The notes: generated by a model from the letters alone, not told the origin. Counted from the first letter of the stretch, positions 1 to 10,293 are shown. The stretch: 64,000 nucleotides of DNA from Xiamenia xianingshaonis (GCF_017945865.1 NZ_CP072829.1:186001-250000); one strand, 5' to 3'. Numbers and translations: made by a program.

Positions 1-1
1 C

Positions 2-3000
2 CTGCAGCTCAAGTCAAAGTACCAGGTACGGGGACAGAACGGCACGTATGAGAACGACTCCGACTTGGCCGATGATTGCTACCTGACCGCCGACAGCGAG
101 TACATCGTTCTGCTCGACGTGGTCAACGAAGAAGGCCGCACGGTCGACGGCGAGCTGTCCAACGCCTCCAACATTGTCTTCGCTCCGGCGTCCAACAACG
201 CCGACCAGCCGGCCGCCTACGTGGCGCCCGCCGAAGAAGGCGAGGAGCAGGGCGAACCCAAGGCCATGACGAAGAACGTCGGCGACTCGGCCCAGACGCT
301 CGTGGCCTACGACCTGGCCTTCGCCAGCGACCGCGATGGCAACGACGGCGGCATCATCGACCTGCCCACCTACAAGATCGACGGCTACGTCTGGCAGGAC
401 TTCGACTACAACGGCCTGTACGACTTCGATGACCGCTTCGTCTTCAACTACGTGCGCGACATCTCCGGCGATTTCGTCCGCTGCGACGACAAGGGCAACT
501 ACTCCTTCATCAAGGGCATCGAAGACGGCCAGCCGGTTACCGTGACTGGCACCGCGGTGCTCCCCACGCTCGAGCATGATCTTGACGCGCTGGCCGGAGA
601 AGCCACCGAAGAAAGTCCGCTCTATGTCCGCAACACCGACACCGGCTACCTTATGGTGTCGAGCAAGGCCCATGAAGACGGCTACAACGGCAAGGAAGTC
701 ATCCTGAAGAAATGGTACTTCGATCCGGAGGTCGTGCATCAGGAGCCCGTGAAGGACGAGGAAGGGGTCACCCAGCGAGACGATGCCGACAACATCCTGT
801 ACAAGGACGTCCAGGGCACCTGGCTGCTGTGGGAGAACGACTACGTGCCGGTCGACTCCACGGTTGCGGCTCCGACCGAGGCCGACGCCAACGCGACGAA
901 GACCACCGAGTACGGCGACTGGACGACGCCCGAGAAGGTCGAGGTTGAAAAAGCGGACGGCACCAAGGAGAAGGTCAACGCCACGGTTGCCATCCCTGAA
1001 ATGCTGACGAGCAAGAAGCTCAACACGGCGAAGCCGGTTGAGCACACGACACAGTCCTACGTCTTCGATCCTCTGACCGAGGCTCCGATTGCGGCTGTCG
1101 ACAGCACGCGTACCCGCACGTACGGCAAGGATTCCTACGATCCGGAGACCGACAACAACACGAACCTGGAAGCCGACGGCGAGATGGTGCTGCACCGCGA
1201 AGGCTGCATCGAGGACAAGGAAGGCTACTACTCCTTCGAAGACCTGCCGACGGCCTACGCGAAGCTGACGACCGACGACGCCGGCAACATCACCGGGTAC
1301 GACTACTACCTGGCCGGTTACACCGTGGAAGTGAACGGTTCCAACACTGACGAAGGCATGTTCTCGCTGTTGACGACCACCTATGAGTGGCAGACCACCG
1401 CCGACGACGAGATCAACTCCAACGCCGAGCCCATGGTGATTGCCGAGGACCACACCATCGATTCCACGCTCTCCAACGACACGCTGTTCTACGAGAACTA
1501 CGGCGAGGGCAACTATCCGGTGCATCTGGGCAAGGAAAACATCCAGACCGTCACCGCCGTTGACGACGACAAGGGCTCGATGAAGTACGAGAAGGGCAAG
1601 GGCATCACGAAGAACACCATGGACGGCATGATCGTGCTTGCCGGCAAGGCCGAACATGAGACGGTTCAGCAACTTGATACCAATAACGAACCTGAGCTTG
1701 GCAAGGACGGTAAGCCGGTTTACACGACGAACGAAAACATTCTGACCAACGACGAGTACTATCAGCAGTCGCGTCCTTACCAGGTGACCGAGTACGGCAC
1801 CACCACCGACGCCGATGGCAAGCCGGTCGAGACGGGGACCCCGAGGGAAGTCACGTCCGAGTTCGACTTCGCCATCGGTCAAGACCAGCCGTTCGTCAAC
1901 GCCGGCTTCGCGCCGCCGGACCACACGCTGTTGAAGGGCTTCGTGTGGGAGGACACCGACAACGACGGCTTCATGACCACCGAAGACAACGAAGCGACCG
2001 GCGATGTCGCTGCCGACGACGTTCCGATCGAAAAGGCCATCGTGTCGCTGTCGCAGTACTACTTCGTGCCCGATTACGACCGCGAAGGCAACCAGCTGGT
2101 GGAAGACGCCGACGGCAACATCTTCTACTACGACACGAACGATATGGTGGAGATCAACAACCCGTCCGAGGCGGACAAGAAAAACATCGAGCCTGGCGAT
2201 GACGGCAAGATATACGAGGGCAAGCTGCGGCTGTCCAGCTCGGCCACGCTCGACGGTCACAAGACGCAGGGCATCATCGTGTCCACCGACGGCACCATCT
2301 ACTACATCAGGGGCGGCCGCGCTTACGAATACCAGCAAGACCGTGCGCGCATGGGCAAGCTCATCGACTCCGGCACGTGGGTCCTGAACCGCAACTTCAA
2401 CGGCTTCAACGCCACCGATGCGGCCGAGCCCAAGGGCTACGAGACGGTGCGCGAGATGGGCATCGCGTTCGCGAACCTGGCTGACGAGAAGAACGCCGAC
2501 GAAACGGCGAAGTACACCGAAGAACAGCTCGGCGAATTCCTGACCGGCTGGATCACCGGCGCGAAGGATGTCGAGATGGTCAAGGCGAACGACGGCAAGA
2601 GCCAGAGGTTCGAGTTTGTCGACGCGCCCGCCAACAGCATGGGCCGCACGCTGGCCGAGCTGCTGTTCCTCAACTTCGCTGAAGACGGCGCCGACTGCTT
2701 CGCCGCCCACAACTTCATCTTCGGCGTCGAGAAGACCGTCCGCGACGCTGAGGGCAACGTTTCGACCGAGCTGCAAGGCGCTCACCCGGCCGTGGCCGAA
2801 GCGCTCGAAGGCGCCATCGATGGCATGGTTGAGACTTGGATCAAGGGCGAGGCCCGCACCATCGCCGACCTTGAGGCGGTGGCTCTGCAGGCGACGATTC
2901 TCGACAAGCAGCTGTACCGCTACCTGTACGGCACGTCGACGCCGGTCGTTGACGAAAACGGCGAGCCGGTCTACGGCGAAGACGGCGAGCAGAAGACCGA

Positions 3001-6000
3001 ACTGGTCGGCGGCCACAACGAGCTGAAGACCGAGCTGGAAGACCGCTTGAACAACCTGAAGGCCGACGAAGAGGCCAAGGCCCAGCACGAAGCCGCCATC
3101 AAGGCGTCGCTTGACGAGCTGTGGAGCGACGTCGAGGCCATTACCGTGACCAAGCAGGAGCCGGTGCTGGATGAGAACGGCCAGAAGAAGACCGACGAAA
3201 ACGGTGCCCCGCTGTATGACGAAGTCACTGACGACGAAGCCACGGCGCGGGACAAGGTCAAGGCTGTGAGCGATTGGATCAGCGCTGCTGCCGCCGACGC
3301 CCTTGACATGCTGAAGAACGCCCAGCCGACCGACAGCTACTACGGCCTGCACACGTTCGTATACGGCGACGGCGCTGACGCGCCTGAGAACAGTGATTTG
3401 GTACGGGCCGTCACTGATCAGCGTGCGGCTCTGGCCGCGGCTGCGGCGTCCGAGGCTGAAACGCTCACCCCGGCCATGCAGGCGCGCCGCTTCATCGCCC
3501 TCTTCTCGGGTGATAATGAGACCACGGACGCCGAGACGTCGGGCGGCGGTACGCCAGGCACCGGGACCACGGACACCGAGACGCCGGATGACGAAACCGA
3601 TGACCAGACCGAAAACCCGGTCGACAAGCTGGCGATCGCCGAGCTGCTGGCGAAGTTCGATAAGGGCATGGCCGACATCAACGCTGCATCTGACGAAGCT
3701 GCCAAGACGGCTGCCACGAAGGCTCTTGAGAAGCTGCTTGCCGACTGGATCGCCGAGGAAGGCCGCACGTTCAAAGAGCTGAAGGCCCTCGAAACCGAAG
3801 GCGGCGGCAAGGCGTACCGGTTCATCACCGCGACCGAGACGCGCAACAAGCAGAAGGTCGACGCGAACGGCAATCCGATGGTGGACGAAAACAAAAACCC
3901 GGTCTTCGAGACAGAGACCGTCAACGTTCACGCTGAACTGGCCAAGGCTTACGCTGACGCGGTCACTGCGCTCACGCCCGACGAAGACATGAAGAAGGGA
4001 TCGCCGCTGACCACGACCGAAGTTACGCGTCAGCCTTACGAGACCTGGATTCAGACGACGGTCGACGGCGCTTACCGCTTCTACGACCTGCCGGCCTACG
4101 TCCTGCTCGACGTGGAGGAAACCTCTCCCATCAATCCCAACCCCGAGAACATCCATCAGCCTACGAGCAAGAACACCAAGGGGGGCATGGTCGAGCTCCA
4201 AAGCGAAGGCGACGACGTCACGATAAGCGAATACGACAACGCCACGCCGTACCTGGCCGGTTACGTCATCCATGTCATCAACGCGACCGACTCCAGCTAC
4301 GTGGCCACGAAGTACTGCCCGCAGGCCGATCCCAACCAGGTTGCCAACGACTTGCGTACCTACGTCGACAAGACGAAGAACACGCTTTCCGGCGACCTCA
4401 ATGGCAACGAAGCCAACGAATCGGTGGCCGTGGTGGCGGTCGACGACCAGAAGGAAGGCGCCACGCTGTTCGACCGCTACACGGTGTCCTACAAGACGAA
4501 GGAATACGATCTGGCCAACCGCCTGTCCGAGAAGAACGCTCCGAACGCCGGTCTCACCAAACAGGCGCCGGTGCTCCTCTCCGGCCGCGTGTGGGACGAC
4601 GACGGCAACGGCATTGAAGACGAGGGCGAGATCGGCGTCGCCGGTGCGCTCGTGAAGCTGACGCGCTACTGGTACGACGTCGAAGGCATCGGCGTGGTCG
4701 AGGAAAAGGGCGATGCGGCCGTCGTTGACCCGTCCATCACCCGCGACCTGACCGCCATTGCCAAGAAGCACAACTACATGGATACGTCGCAGGCTCCGGC
4801 AGGCACAACGGAGGAAGAGAAGCAAGAGAGCATCGAGGCCAGGCCGCTTTACGACGATCTGTATGCATGGATCACGGCTCACAAGGACGACTACTGGGCG
4901 CTGTACGCGCTGCAGAACGCGCCTGAGGACTACGTCTACAGCGACCTGAAGAAGTACATCTACGGCTACAGCTACATGAAGGACGGCGAGAGCGTGCTCG
5001 TGCCGCCGCAAGAGCACCTGGGCAAGGACGGTGGGAAGCCGGTCGGCCAGGACAGCTTGAAGGAATACCTGGAAGACTGCATGGCGCAAACGTCCGACAT
5101 GAGTGGAATCACCGAAGCTGACAAGGGCGTGTGGCGTCTTGACCGCACCTTCACGCAGGACGAAGTGTTCACGCTGACCGAGAATGCGATCGAAGGCGTG
5201 ACGCCCGACGCTGCCAAGCCGCTGACCAACGACGAAATGATCAAGGGCGCAACCGACGAATTCGACCTGGAAGCTTGGAAGGACTACATCGAGCTTGATC
5301 CCGACACGGGCACCACGAAGCGGGCCGCGTACGCGTCGTCCATCTCCACGGGCGACTGGGCCTTCACGGTAGCCGCTACCGGCGAGCACGAGGTCATGGG
5401 CATCAGGCCCAACGTCCTGTACGGCTATCGTGTCGAAGTCGTGCACTATCCGACGTCCGCCGGCGAAGCAGCTGCCGAGGACGGGTCGCATGCCTATGAC
5501 TACTACAAAGAGTCGTTCTACGTGCCGTCTACCCAGCACGTGGGCGTCTCGACCGCCGAAGACCTGGCCGCTGGCAAGATCAGCGATATGGACCTGGTGA
5601 ACTCCGACGTGAACGTGAATCCGGAGACTAGCCAGCTCATCCAGGTGCAGACCAACGCCGGCATCAGCGAATCCGCGGTGCTCGCGCCCAACGAGATCGA
5701 CGTCACCTTCGCCGGTCCGACCTCCGAGGCGAAGGTGGTCAATACGGGCGACGAGGCGTACGCCAACCTGCTCAGCCCCGACCTCATCACGCTGGCCAAC
5801 TTGGTTGAACCGGGCGACAGCGACGCCTACGTGGGCGGCCCCTACGCCCTCATGGCCGACGTCAACTACAAGCGCGCCAATGCGGGCCTGGTTGCCGGCG
5901 CCGACGATCCCGACGGCGAGATTCCCGGCACGATCGACGAGTCGACCACGGACGACGGCGAGACTGACGAGCCGGCCGCGGGCGATGACGAGACTCAGGC

Positions 6001-8272
6001 CGATATGCAGCAGAAGAGCCGCTTCTTCAGCCTGGCCCTCCTGTCCAACGCCAACGACGAAATCATGCCGCTTTCCGATGGCGGCGAGGCGACGAACCCC
6101 GCGCCGACGACCGATCCGAACGAGCCGGAACGTCTGGTCGCATGGGCGAGCGAATTCGACGGCAAGAGCAACACGGCGAGCGATCCGGACAGCAAGTTCG
6201 GCTTCGTGTCCAACATCATCGAAGTGGAAGCGGCGCTTGCCGAACTGCAGTACCTCGCCGGCGAGCATGACAACGCTGCCTGCAAGAACATCATCGACTT
6301 CATCAAGGCCGATGCGAATTTGGTCGCAGCTTTGAACCAGCGCATCGCCGTGCTCGAAGCCGGCGGCGACCATGACGCCAACGACGATCTCGTTCTGGAC
6401 GAGAACGACCATGTGAGGAAGGACTTCATCGAGAACGCTTCGCGTGAGGACCTGCAGATGCTGGCCTCCACGGTCAAGTACGCCAGGGAGATCTTTGGCC
6501 AGGTGAGCAGCTATGACCGCGACTCCGAGACGGGCTACGTCGTGCCGGTGTACACGCGCGATCCGGAGGCGCCCAATGCGTTGCTTGACGCTTACGAGAT
6601 GCGCCTGGCGTATTGGGATTCCGTCGGCTCGATGAACTGGTCGCTGCGCAATTGGTTCCATTCGACCGACCACAACGCCGCCCTCACGAAGCCCGACCAG
6701 GCTGCCATCCGCGGCACGGTGTGGGAAGACGAGCGCGACGACAACTACGAGGTCGACGGCATCCTGTCCGACTCCGAAGCCAACCGCTTCGCCGACCTGC
6801 CGGTGACGCTTGAGCGCTACTGGTACGACGCTGAAAGCACCACGTGGAAGCCGCTCGGCTGGACCGACGGCAAGGCCGACGAGACCCAGGCGCTGTTCGC
6901 TGAGACGACCACCGACAGCCAGGGCAGCTACGAGTTCGACAACCTCTACGCGGGCGGCACGGTCGAGGTCGACGGCAAGAAGCGCACCGTCCTCTTCGGC
7001 TACCAGGTGAAGCTGGAAGAGATCGAGAAGGGCTATGCGGTCACGAAGATGAACGCCGAGGAAGGCTCCAAGGCCGAGAGCGATTCCGACCTTGACGAGA
7101 TGACGAAGATCATCGAGCCCGCCGAGCCGGTCGAGGCAGGCGGCCTGGAAGACGCCGAAGGCCTGATCGTGCTGGCGGGCCAGGGCGCCGAAGCCGCCGA
7201 AGGCAAGGGCACGCTGGTTCTGGCCGGTCCGGGCAACACCACGTGGAACATCCGCTCGGGCGCCGATTCCGAGCACAACGACGCCGGCCTGGTGGCCTAC
7301 GCCAAGGCCGAGATCGCCGGCATGATTTGGGACGACTACCCGGAGGGCGACGGCCTGAAGGGCGAAAGCCCGGTTGGCATCGCCGGTTGCACGGTGGTGT
7401 TGGAGCGCTCGTCGGTGTCTGACGCCGAGAACGTCGAAGGCCTCAACGGCGCGAACTACGCCGAGGTGGCAGACCGTGCCAAGACCGATGCCGGCATCGA
7501 AACGCTGCATGCGTGGGAGCAGGTCGGCGAGCAGGTGGTCGACGAGGGCGGCAATTACCGCTTCACCGACCTCGACATGGTCGCCGAAGACGAAACCGCC
7601 TACGTCTATCGCGTGCGGACGCTGCTGCCCGATGGCTCCGAGTTCGTGCCGATCGACGCGGTGAACCCGATCAGCGGCGCGAACGAGGACTTCGATGACT
7701 CCGACTTTACGAACGCGGTCGGCTCCGACATGGAGGCCGTCACCGTGGCGCATGTGGTGCTCGGCACTGAGATTGACGAGGGCGAGACCGAAGGCCGCAA
7801 AGAGAACGCCTACGGCCAGAAGTACAACCTGCTGATGCCCTACAACTGGACGCCTGAGTCTGAGCGTCCGGTCGACATGGGCGTCCTGGTGGAAGACGGC
7901 GAGCACGGTTCTGGCATCGACGGCTACGGTCCGAACGGGCCAGGCACCGACGCTCCGCCGAAGTACCTGGACGAGTCGTTTGAGGGCACCACGCCGGGCG
8001 TCACGGCCGAGTACGTGCTCGACCCGGTGACGGGCCGCTGGGTGCCGGTGAACCCGGGCAGCGCGGGCGCCGTGCCGGTGAACCCGCTTGGCGGCAACGG
8101 CGGTCCGAGCTTCCTCGACCGCATCATCGCGCTGCCGCAGACGAGCGACCCGCTGCAAGTGGCGTGGCTGTTCGGCACCTCGATCGTGGCCGCCGGCCTG
8201 GTCATCGTGCTGCTGCGCCGCCGCCGCGACGAAGAGGACGAGAAGAAGGACGAAGCGACCACGACCGTCTAG
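2..8272 (+). CDS. Giant LPxTG-like cell-surface protein with SdrD-type B repeats (5' end outside window)
   Basis: The reading frame is open from the first bases of the window, so the N-terminus and any signal peptide are missing; about 2,756 residues are visible. At least five modules start with a G-x-(V/I)-W-(E/D/Q)-D motif followed by an Asp/Asn-rich loop (near 380, 1930, 4580, 6710 and 7315) and close with a G-x-Y-x-F-x-(D/N)-L motif (near 1225, 4070, 6921 and 7549). This is the signature of SdrD B-like/Cna-B folds, which bind calcium or form isopeptides. Long acidic, helical insertions separate strands of several modules. The C-terminus has a sortase-like LPQTS motif (8132-8146), a hydrophobic segment and an Arg-rich tail, so wall anchoring is likely although LPQTS is not canonical LPxTG. 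The protein is strongly acidic. An adhesin or structural surface role is inferred; the ligand is unknown. Confidence 0.85.
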   Translation: MQLKSKYQVRGQNGTYENDSDLADDCYLTADSEYIVLLDVVNEEGRTVDGELSNASNIVFAPASNNADQPAAYVAPAEEGEEQGEPKAMTKNVGDSAQTLVAYDLAFASDRDGNDGGIIDLPTYKIDGYVWQDFDYNGLYDFDDRFVFNYVRDISGDFVRCDDKGNYSFIKGIEDGQPVTVTGTAVLPTLEHDLDALAGEATEESPLYVRNTDTGYLMVSSKAHEDGYNGKEVILKKWYFDPEVVHQEPVKDEEGVTQRDDADNILYKDVQGTWLLWENDYVPVDSTVAAPTEADANATKTTEYGDWTTPEKVEVEKADGTKEKVNATVAIPEMLTSKKLNTAKPVEHTTQSYVFDPLTEAPIAAVDSTRTRTYGKDSYDPETDNNTNLEADGEMVLHREGCIEDKEGYYSFEDLPTAYAKLTTDDAGNITGYDYYLAGYTVEVNGSNTDEGMFSLLTTTYEWQTTADDEINSNAEPMVIAEDHTIDSTLSNDTLFYENYGEGNYPVHLGKENIQTVTAVDDDKGSMKYEKGKGITKNTMDGMIVLAGKAEHETVQQLDTNNEPELGKDGKPVYTTNENILTNDEYYQQSRPYQVTEYGTTTDADGKPVETGTPREVTSEFDFAIGQDQPFVNAGFAPPDHTLLKGFVWEDTDNDGFMTTEDNEATGDVAADDVPIEKAIVSLSQYYFVPDYDREGNQLVEDADGNIFYYDTNDMVEINNPSEADKKNIEPGDDGKIYEGKLRLSSSATLDGHKTQGIIVSTDGTIYYIRGGRAYEYQQDRARMGKLIDSGTWVLNRNFNGFNATDAAEPKGYETVREMGIAFANLADEKNADETAKYTEEQLGEFLTGWITGAKDVEMVKANDGKSQRFEFVDAPANSMGRTLAELLFLNFAEDGADCFAAHNFIFGVEKTVRDAEGNVSTELQGAHPAVAEALEGAIDGMVETWIKGEARTIADLEAVALQATILDKQLYRYLYGTSTPVVDENGEPVYGEDGEQKTELVGGHNELKTELEDRLNNLKADEEAKAQHEAAIKASLDELWSDVEAITVTKQEPVLDENGQKKTDENGAPLYDEVTDDEATARDKVKAVSDWISAAAADALDMLKNAQPTDSYYGLHTFVYGDGADAPENSDLVRAVTDQRAALAAAAASEAETLTPAMQARRFIALFSGDNETTDAETSGGGTPGTGTTDTETPDDETDDQTENPVDKLAIAELLAKFDKGMADINAASDEAAKTAATKALEKLLADWIAEEGRTFKELKALETEGGGKAYRFITATETRNKQKVDANGNPMVDENKNPVFETETVNVHAELAKAYADAVTALTPDEDMKKGSPLTTTEVTRQPYETWIQTTVDGAYRFYDLPAYVLLDVEETSPINPNPENIHQPTSKNTKGGMVELQSEGDDVTISEYDNATPYLAGYVIHVINATDSSYVATKYCPQADPNQVANDLRTYVDKTKNTLSGDLNGNEANESVAVVAVDDQKEGATLFDRYTVSYKTKEYDLANRLSEKNAPNAGLTKQAPVLLSGRVWDDDGNGIEDEGEIGVAGALVKLTRYWYDVEGIGVVEEKGDAAVVDPSITRDLTAIAKKHNYMDTSQAPAGTTEEEKQESIEARPLYDDLYAWITAHKDDYWALYALQNAPEDYVYSDLKKYIYGYSYMKDGESVLVPPQEHLGKDGGKPVGQDSLKEYLEDCMAQTSDMSGITEADKGVWRLDRTFTQDEVFTLTENAIEGVTPDAAKPLTNDEMIKGATDEFDLEAWKDYIELDPDTGTTKRAAYASSISTGDWAFTVAATGEHEVMGIRPNVLYGYRVEVVHYPTSAGEAAAEDGSHAYDYYKESFYVPSTQHVGVSTAEDLAAGKISDMDLVNSDVNVNPETSQLIQVQTNAGISESAVLAPNEIDVTFAGPTSEAKVVNTGDEAYANLLSPDLITLANLVEPGDSDAYVGGPYALMADVNYKRANAGLVAGADDPDGEIPGTIDESTTDDGETDEPAAGDDETQADMQQKSRFFSLALLSNANDEIMPLSDGGEATNPAPTTDPNEPERLVAWASEFDGKSNTASDPDSKFGFVSNIIEVEAALAELQYLAGEHDNAACKNIIDFIKADANLVAALNQRIAVLEAGGDHDANDDLVLDENDHVRKDFIENASREDLQMLASTVKYAREIFGQVSSYDRDSETGYVVPVYTRDPEAPNALLDAYEMRLAYWDSVGSMNWSLRNWFHSTDHNAALTKPDQAAIRGTVWEDERDDNYEVDGILSDSEANRFADLPVTLERYWYDAESTTWKPLGWTDGKADETQALFAETTTDSQGSYEFDNLYAGGTVEVDGKKRTVLFGYQVKLEEIEKGYAVTKMNAEEGSKAESDSDLDEMTKIIEPAEPVEAGGLEDAEGLIVLAGQGAEAAEGKGTLVLAGPGNTTWNIRSGADSEHNDAGLVAYAKAEIAGMIWDDYPEGDGLKGESPVGIAGCTVVLERSSVSDAENVEGLNGANYAEVADRAKTDAGIETLHAWEQVGEQVVDEGGNYRFTDLDMVAEDETAYVYRVRTLLPDGSEFVPIDAVNPISGANEDFDDSDFTNAVGSDMEAVTVAHVVLGTEIDEGETEGRKENAYGQKYNLLMPYNWTPESERPVDMGVLVEDGEHGSGIDGYGPNGPGTDAPPKYLDESFEGTTPGVTAEYVLDPVTGRWVPVNPGSAGAVPVNPLGGNGGPSFLDRIIALPQTSDPLQVAWLFGTSIVAAGLVIVLLRRRRDEEDEKKDEATTTV

Positions 8273-8293
8273 TCCGCTGATCGTCTGAAGACG

Positions 8294-8325
8294 CAGGAAG
8301 GCCCCGCGAACGCGGGGCCTTCCTG
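8294..8325 (+). terminator. Hairpin terminator after the giant surface protein
   Basis: A perfect 15-bp GC-rich inverted repeat (arms 8294-8308 and 8311-8325) lies 21 bp after the stop codon of the surface protein. There is only a weak T stretch after it. It probably ends the upstream transcript. Confidence 0.7.
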
Positions 8326-8386
8326 TATGAGCTTGATCATCTCACTGGGCCTTGCATTTATATGGATGCAGTTCGTTGTCACAAAA

Positions 8387-8418
8387 CGAGGCTGGGCACG
8401 GATTCGTGCCCAGCCTCG
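8387..8418 (-). terminator. Hairpin terminator after hypE
   Basis: A perfect 14-bp stem (8387-8400 with 8405-8418) and a 4-nt loop lie just past the hypE stop. Read on the minus strand it is followed by a TTTTG run, so it best fits termination of the hypE transcript. Confidence 0.75.
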
Positions 8419-8448
8419 TGACATTTGGCTTTGTTTGCGGCTTGACCG

Positions 8449-9471
8449 CTAGCAGATGCGCGGCAGCTGTTCGCCGACGAGCATGTCCAAGAAGCGCGTG
8501 CTGCCCAGGGCTGTGCGCAACATCACTTTCGGGCCGCGGTCGGCTCGTGCGGCGCTCACGTCGCCGATCAGGGCCGCGTCGCGCCCGTAGGGGTTCGCGC
8601 GCATGGCGGCCAGCGCCGCTTCGGCCTGGTCGGCGGCCACGACGCACACCATCTTCCCTTCGTTGGCCACCTGCAGCACGTCGTAGCCCAGCATGTCGCA
8701 GGCGCCCTGCACGGCCGGTTTCACGGGCACGTCGGCCTCTTCTACCGTGATGTCGACGCCTGCCTGTTCGGCCAGCTCGTTCAGCGTGGACGCCAGCCCC
8801 CCGCGCGTGGGGTCGCGGAAGCAGCGCACGTTCGGCGCTGCGGCCAGCACGTCGGCGATCAGGTGGTTCAGCGGCGCTGCGTCCGATTCGAGCGGGGACG
8901 TGAACGACAGCGATTCGCGGCAGCTCATGATGGTGATGCCATGGTCGCCCAACGTGCCGCTGACCAGCACTTTATCTCCCGGTTGGATGAACTGCCCGCC
9001 CAGGCGCACGCCGGGGGGCACCATGCCTGCGCCCGAGGTGTTGATGAACACGCCGTCGCCGTGCCCGCGGTTCACCACCTTCGTGTCGCCCGTGACGATT
9101 TTGACGCCCGCCTCCTTCGCCGCTTCGGCCATCGACGTGCAGATGCGGCGCAAATCGTCCATGGGAAAGCCCTCTTCCAGGATGAAGCCGCAGCTCAGAT
9201 ACTGGGGGACGGCGCCGCTGGTGGCGACGTCGTTCACGGTGCCGCACACGGCCAGCCGCCCGATGTCGCCGCCGGGGAAGAAGTGCGGCGTCACGACGAA
9301 GCTGTCGGTCGAAAACGCGAGCGATCCGCCGTTTTGGTCCAGCGGCAGCACGGCGGCGTCGTTGCCTTCGCGCAGCTCGTCGCTGCCGTACGCGTCGAAA
9401 AACACCTCATCGATGATGCGTTTCATCATCGATCCGCCCGACCCGTGTCCAAGCATCACCGTTTCGTCCAT
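8449..9471 (-). CDS. hypE: Hydrogenase maturation protein HypE (carbamoyl dehydratase)
   Basis: HypE, with HypF, makes the cyanide ligands of the [NiFe]-hydrogenase centre: a thiocarbamate on the C-terminal cysteine is dehydrated with ATP to a thiocyanate. The protein ends in the diagnostic Pro-Arg-Ile-Cys tail, begins with the LGHGSGG motif typical of the N-terminus, and at 340 residues has the usual AIR-synthase-like length. An ATG five codons upstream (9486) is also in frame, but AAAGGAA ideally precedes the ATG at 9471, which is preferred. It is last in a minus-strand group with nikR and a small unknown gene. No other hyp or hydrogenase structural gene is in the window. Confidence 0.93.
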   Translation of the reverse strand: MDETVMLGHGSGGSMMKRIIDEVFFDAYGSDELREGNDAAVLPLDQNGGSLAFSTDSFVVTPHFFPGGDIGRLAVCGTVNDVATSGAVPQYLSCGFILEEGFPMDDLRRICTSMAEAAKEAGVKIVTGDTKVVNRGHGDGVFINTSGAGMVPPGVRLGGQFIQPGDKVLVSGTLGDHGITIMSCRESLSFTSPLESDAAPLNHLIADVLAAAPNVRCFRDPTRGGLASTLNELAEQAGVDITVEEADVPVKPAVQGACDMLGYDVLQVANEGKMVCVVAADQAEAALAAMRANPYGRDAALIGDVSAARADRGPKVMLRTALGSTRFLDMLVGEQLPRIC

Positions 9472-9582
9472 AGAGGTTCCTTTCATTGCATTCGCCCCTG
9501 CGAACAGAGGCTGGAGGGATTGATCGGCATTTCCCGGGGGAGCGCCGACCGAGGCCGGCTCGCCCGCTCAAGGCTGGCGGGC

Positions 9583-10020
9583 TTAATCGGCGCTTCCCCA
9601 GAGGCCCACGCCGGTCGTCGTCACGACCAGGCGGCCGTTTTTCACGCCCTTCGTTCCCAGTATCAGGTTCGCAATCAGTTGCACCGTTTCCGTGTCGCCG
9701 CGCAGCACGATCACTTCCAGGCATGCGTGCGCATCGACGTGCACGTGCATCGTCGACACGATGTTTTCAAAGTAGTCGTGCTGGATGGAGTGCAGCTTTT
9801 CCTGCAGATCGTTCGCGTGATGGCTGTACACAATGGTCAGCGTGCCCATCACTTCGGCGCCGGGTTGTGCGCACTCGTCTTCGACCAGCGCCTCGCGCAC
9901 CAGGTCGCGCACGACTTCGCTGCGGTTTTTCGCCAGCCCGCGCCGTGCGACCAGCTGGTCGAACCGGATCAGCAGGTCTTCGGGCATGGCGACCGAAAAC
10001 CGCATGAGGCTGTTCTTCAT
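9583..10020 (-). CDS. nikR: Nickel-responsive regulator NikR
   Basis: This 145-residue protein has an N-terminal ribbon-helix-helix domain (about residues 1-45, RFSVAMPEDLLIRFD) and a C-terminal ACT-like nickel-binding domain. The likely metal ligands are visible: the His pair in YSHHAND and the spaced residues in MHVHVDAHACLEV, matching the His-His-His-Cys site known in NikR. NikR represses or adjusts nickel uptake genes when nickel is plentiful. Lying 111 bp upstream of hypE on the same strand, it supports a nickel/hydrogenase theme. No strong Shine-Dalgarno sequence precedes the ATG; 18 bp separate it from the upstream gene. Confidence 0.93.
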   Translation of the reverse strand: MKNSLMRFSVAMPEDLLIRFDQLVARRGLAKNRSEVVRDLVREALVEDECAQPGAEVMGTLTIVYSHHANDLQEKLHSIQHDYFENIVSTMHVHVDAHACLEVIVLRGDTETVQLIANLILGTKGVKNGRLVVTTTGVGLWGSAD

Positions 10021-10038
10021 GCTGCGATCCGCCTTGCG

Positions 10039-10293
10039 CTAGACCAGGCTGACCGTGACGGCGCTCGCGTCGCGCGCGTCGTCTTCCAGCGCGTCTTTCG
10101 CCTCGTCGAGCAGGGCGCGCACGTCGTCGAGCAGGGCCTGGGCCGCATGCAGCTTCTCGCACACGGTGGGGAATCCCGCGTCGCCCGCCTGATGTCCCAG
10201 CGTGTGGGTCCAGCGACGCTCGAGCTTCACGTGATCGTCGATCTGTTCGATCATCGTTTCAAACTGGCCGGTGTTGATGCCGTTGGTGCACAT
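10039..10293 (-). CDS. Small protein of unknown function in the nikR-hypE group
   Basis: An 84-residue, acidic, mostly helical protein. I chose the ATG at 10293 because AAAGGACAGCCC precedes it; the longer frame to 10353 has no ribosome site. It has two cysteines (MCTNG near the start and PTVCEKL mid-protein), three histidines in the first half and a helical C-terminal half rich in Asp/Ala/Leu. No domain was recognised. It is first in the minus-strand group and lies 18 bp before nikR, so a role in nickel handling or hydrogenase maturation is possible but inferred from position only. Confidence 0.6.
   Translation of the reverse strand: MCTNGINTGQFETMIEQIDDHVKLERRWTHTLGHQAGDAGFPTVCEKLHAAQALLDDVRALLDEAKDALEDDARDASAVTVSLV

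Noticed and set aside
14-8158. A 2,714-codon open frame antisense to the giant surface protein
   Set aside because: It mirrors a GC-rich, strongly codon-biased sense gene. The sense frame has clear SdrD-type modules and a C-terminal anchor; the antisense product is low-complexity Val/Arg/Leu/Gly-rich with no domain or ribosome site.
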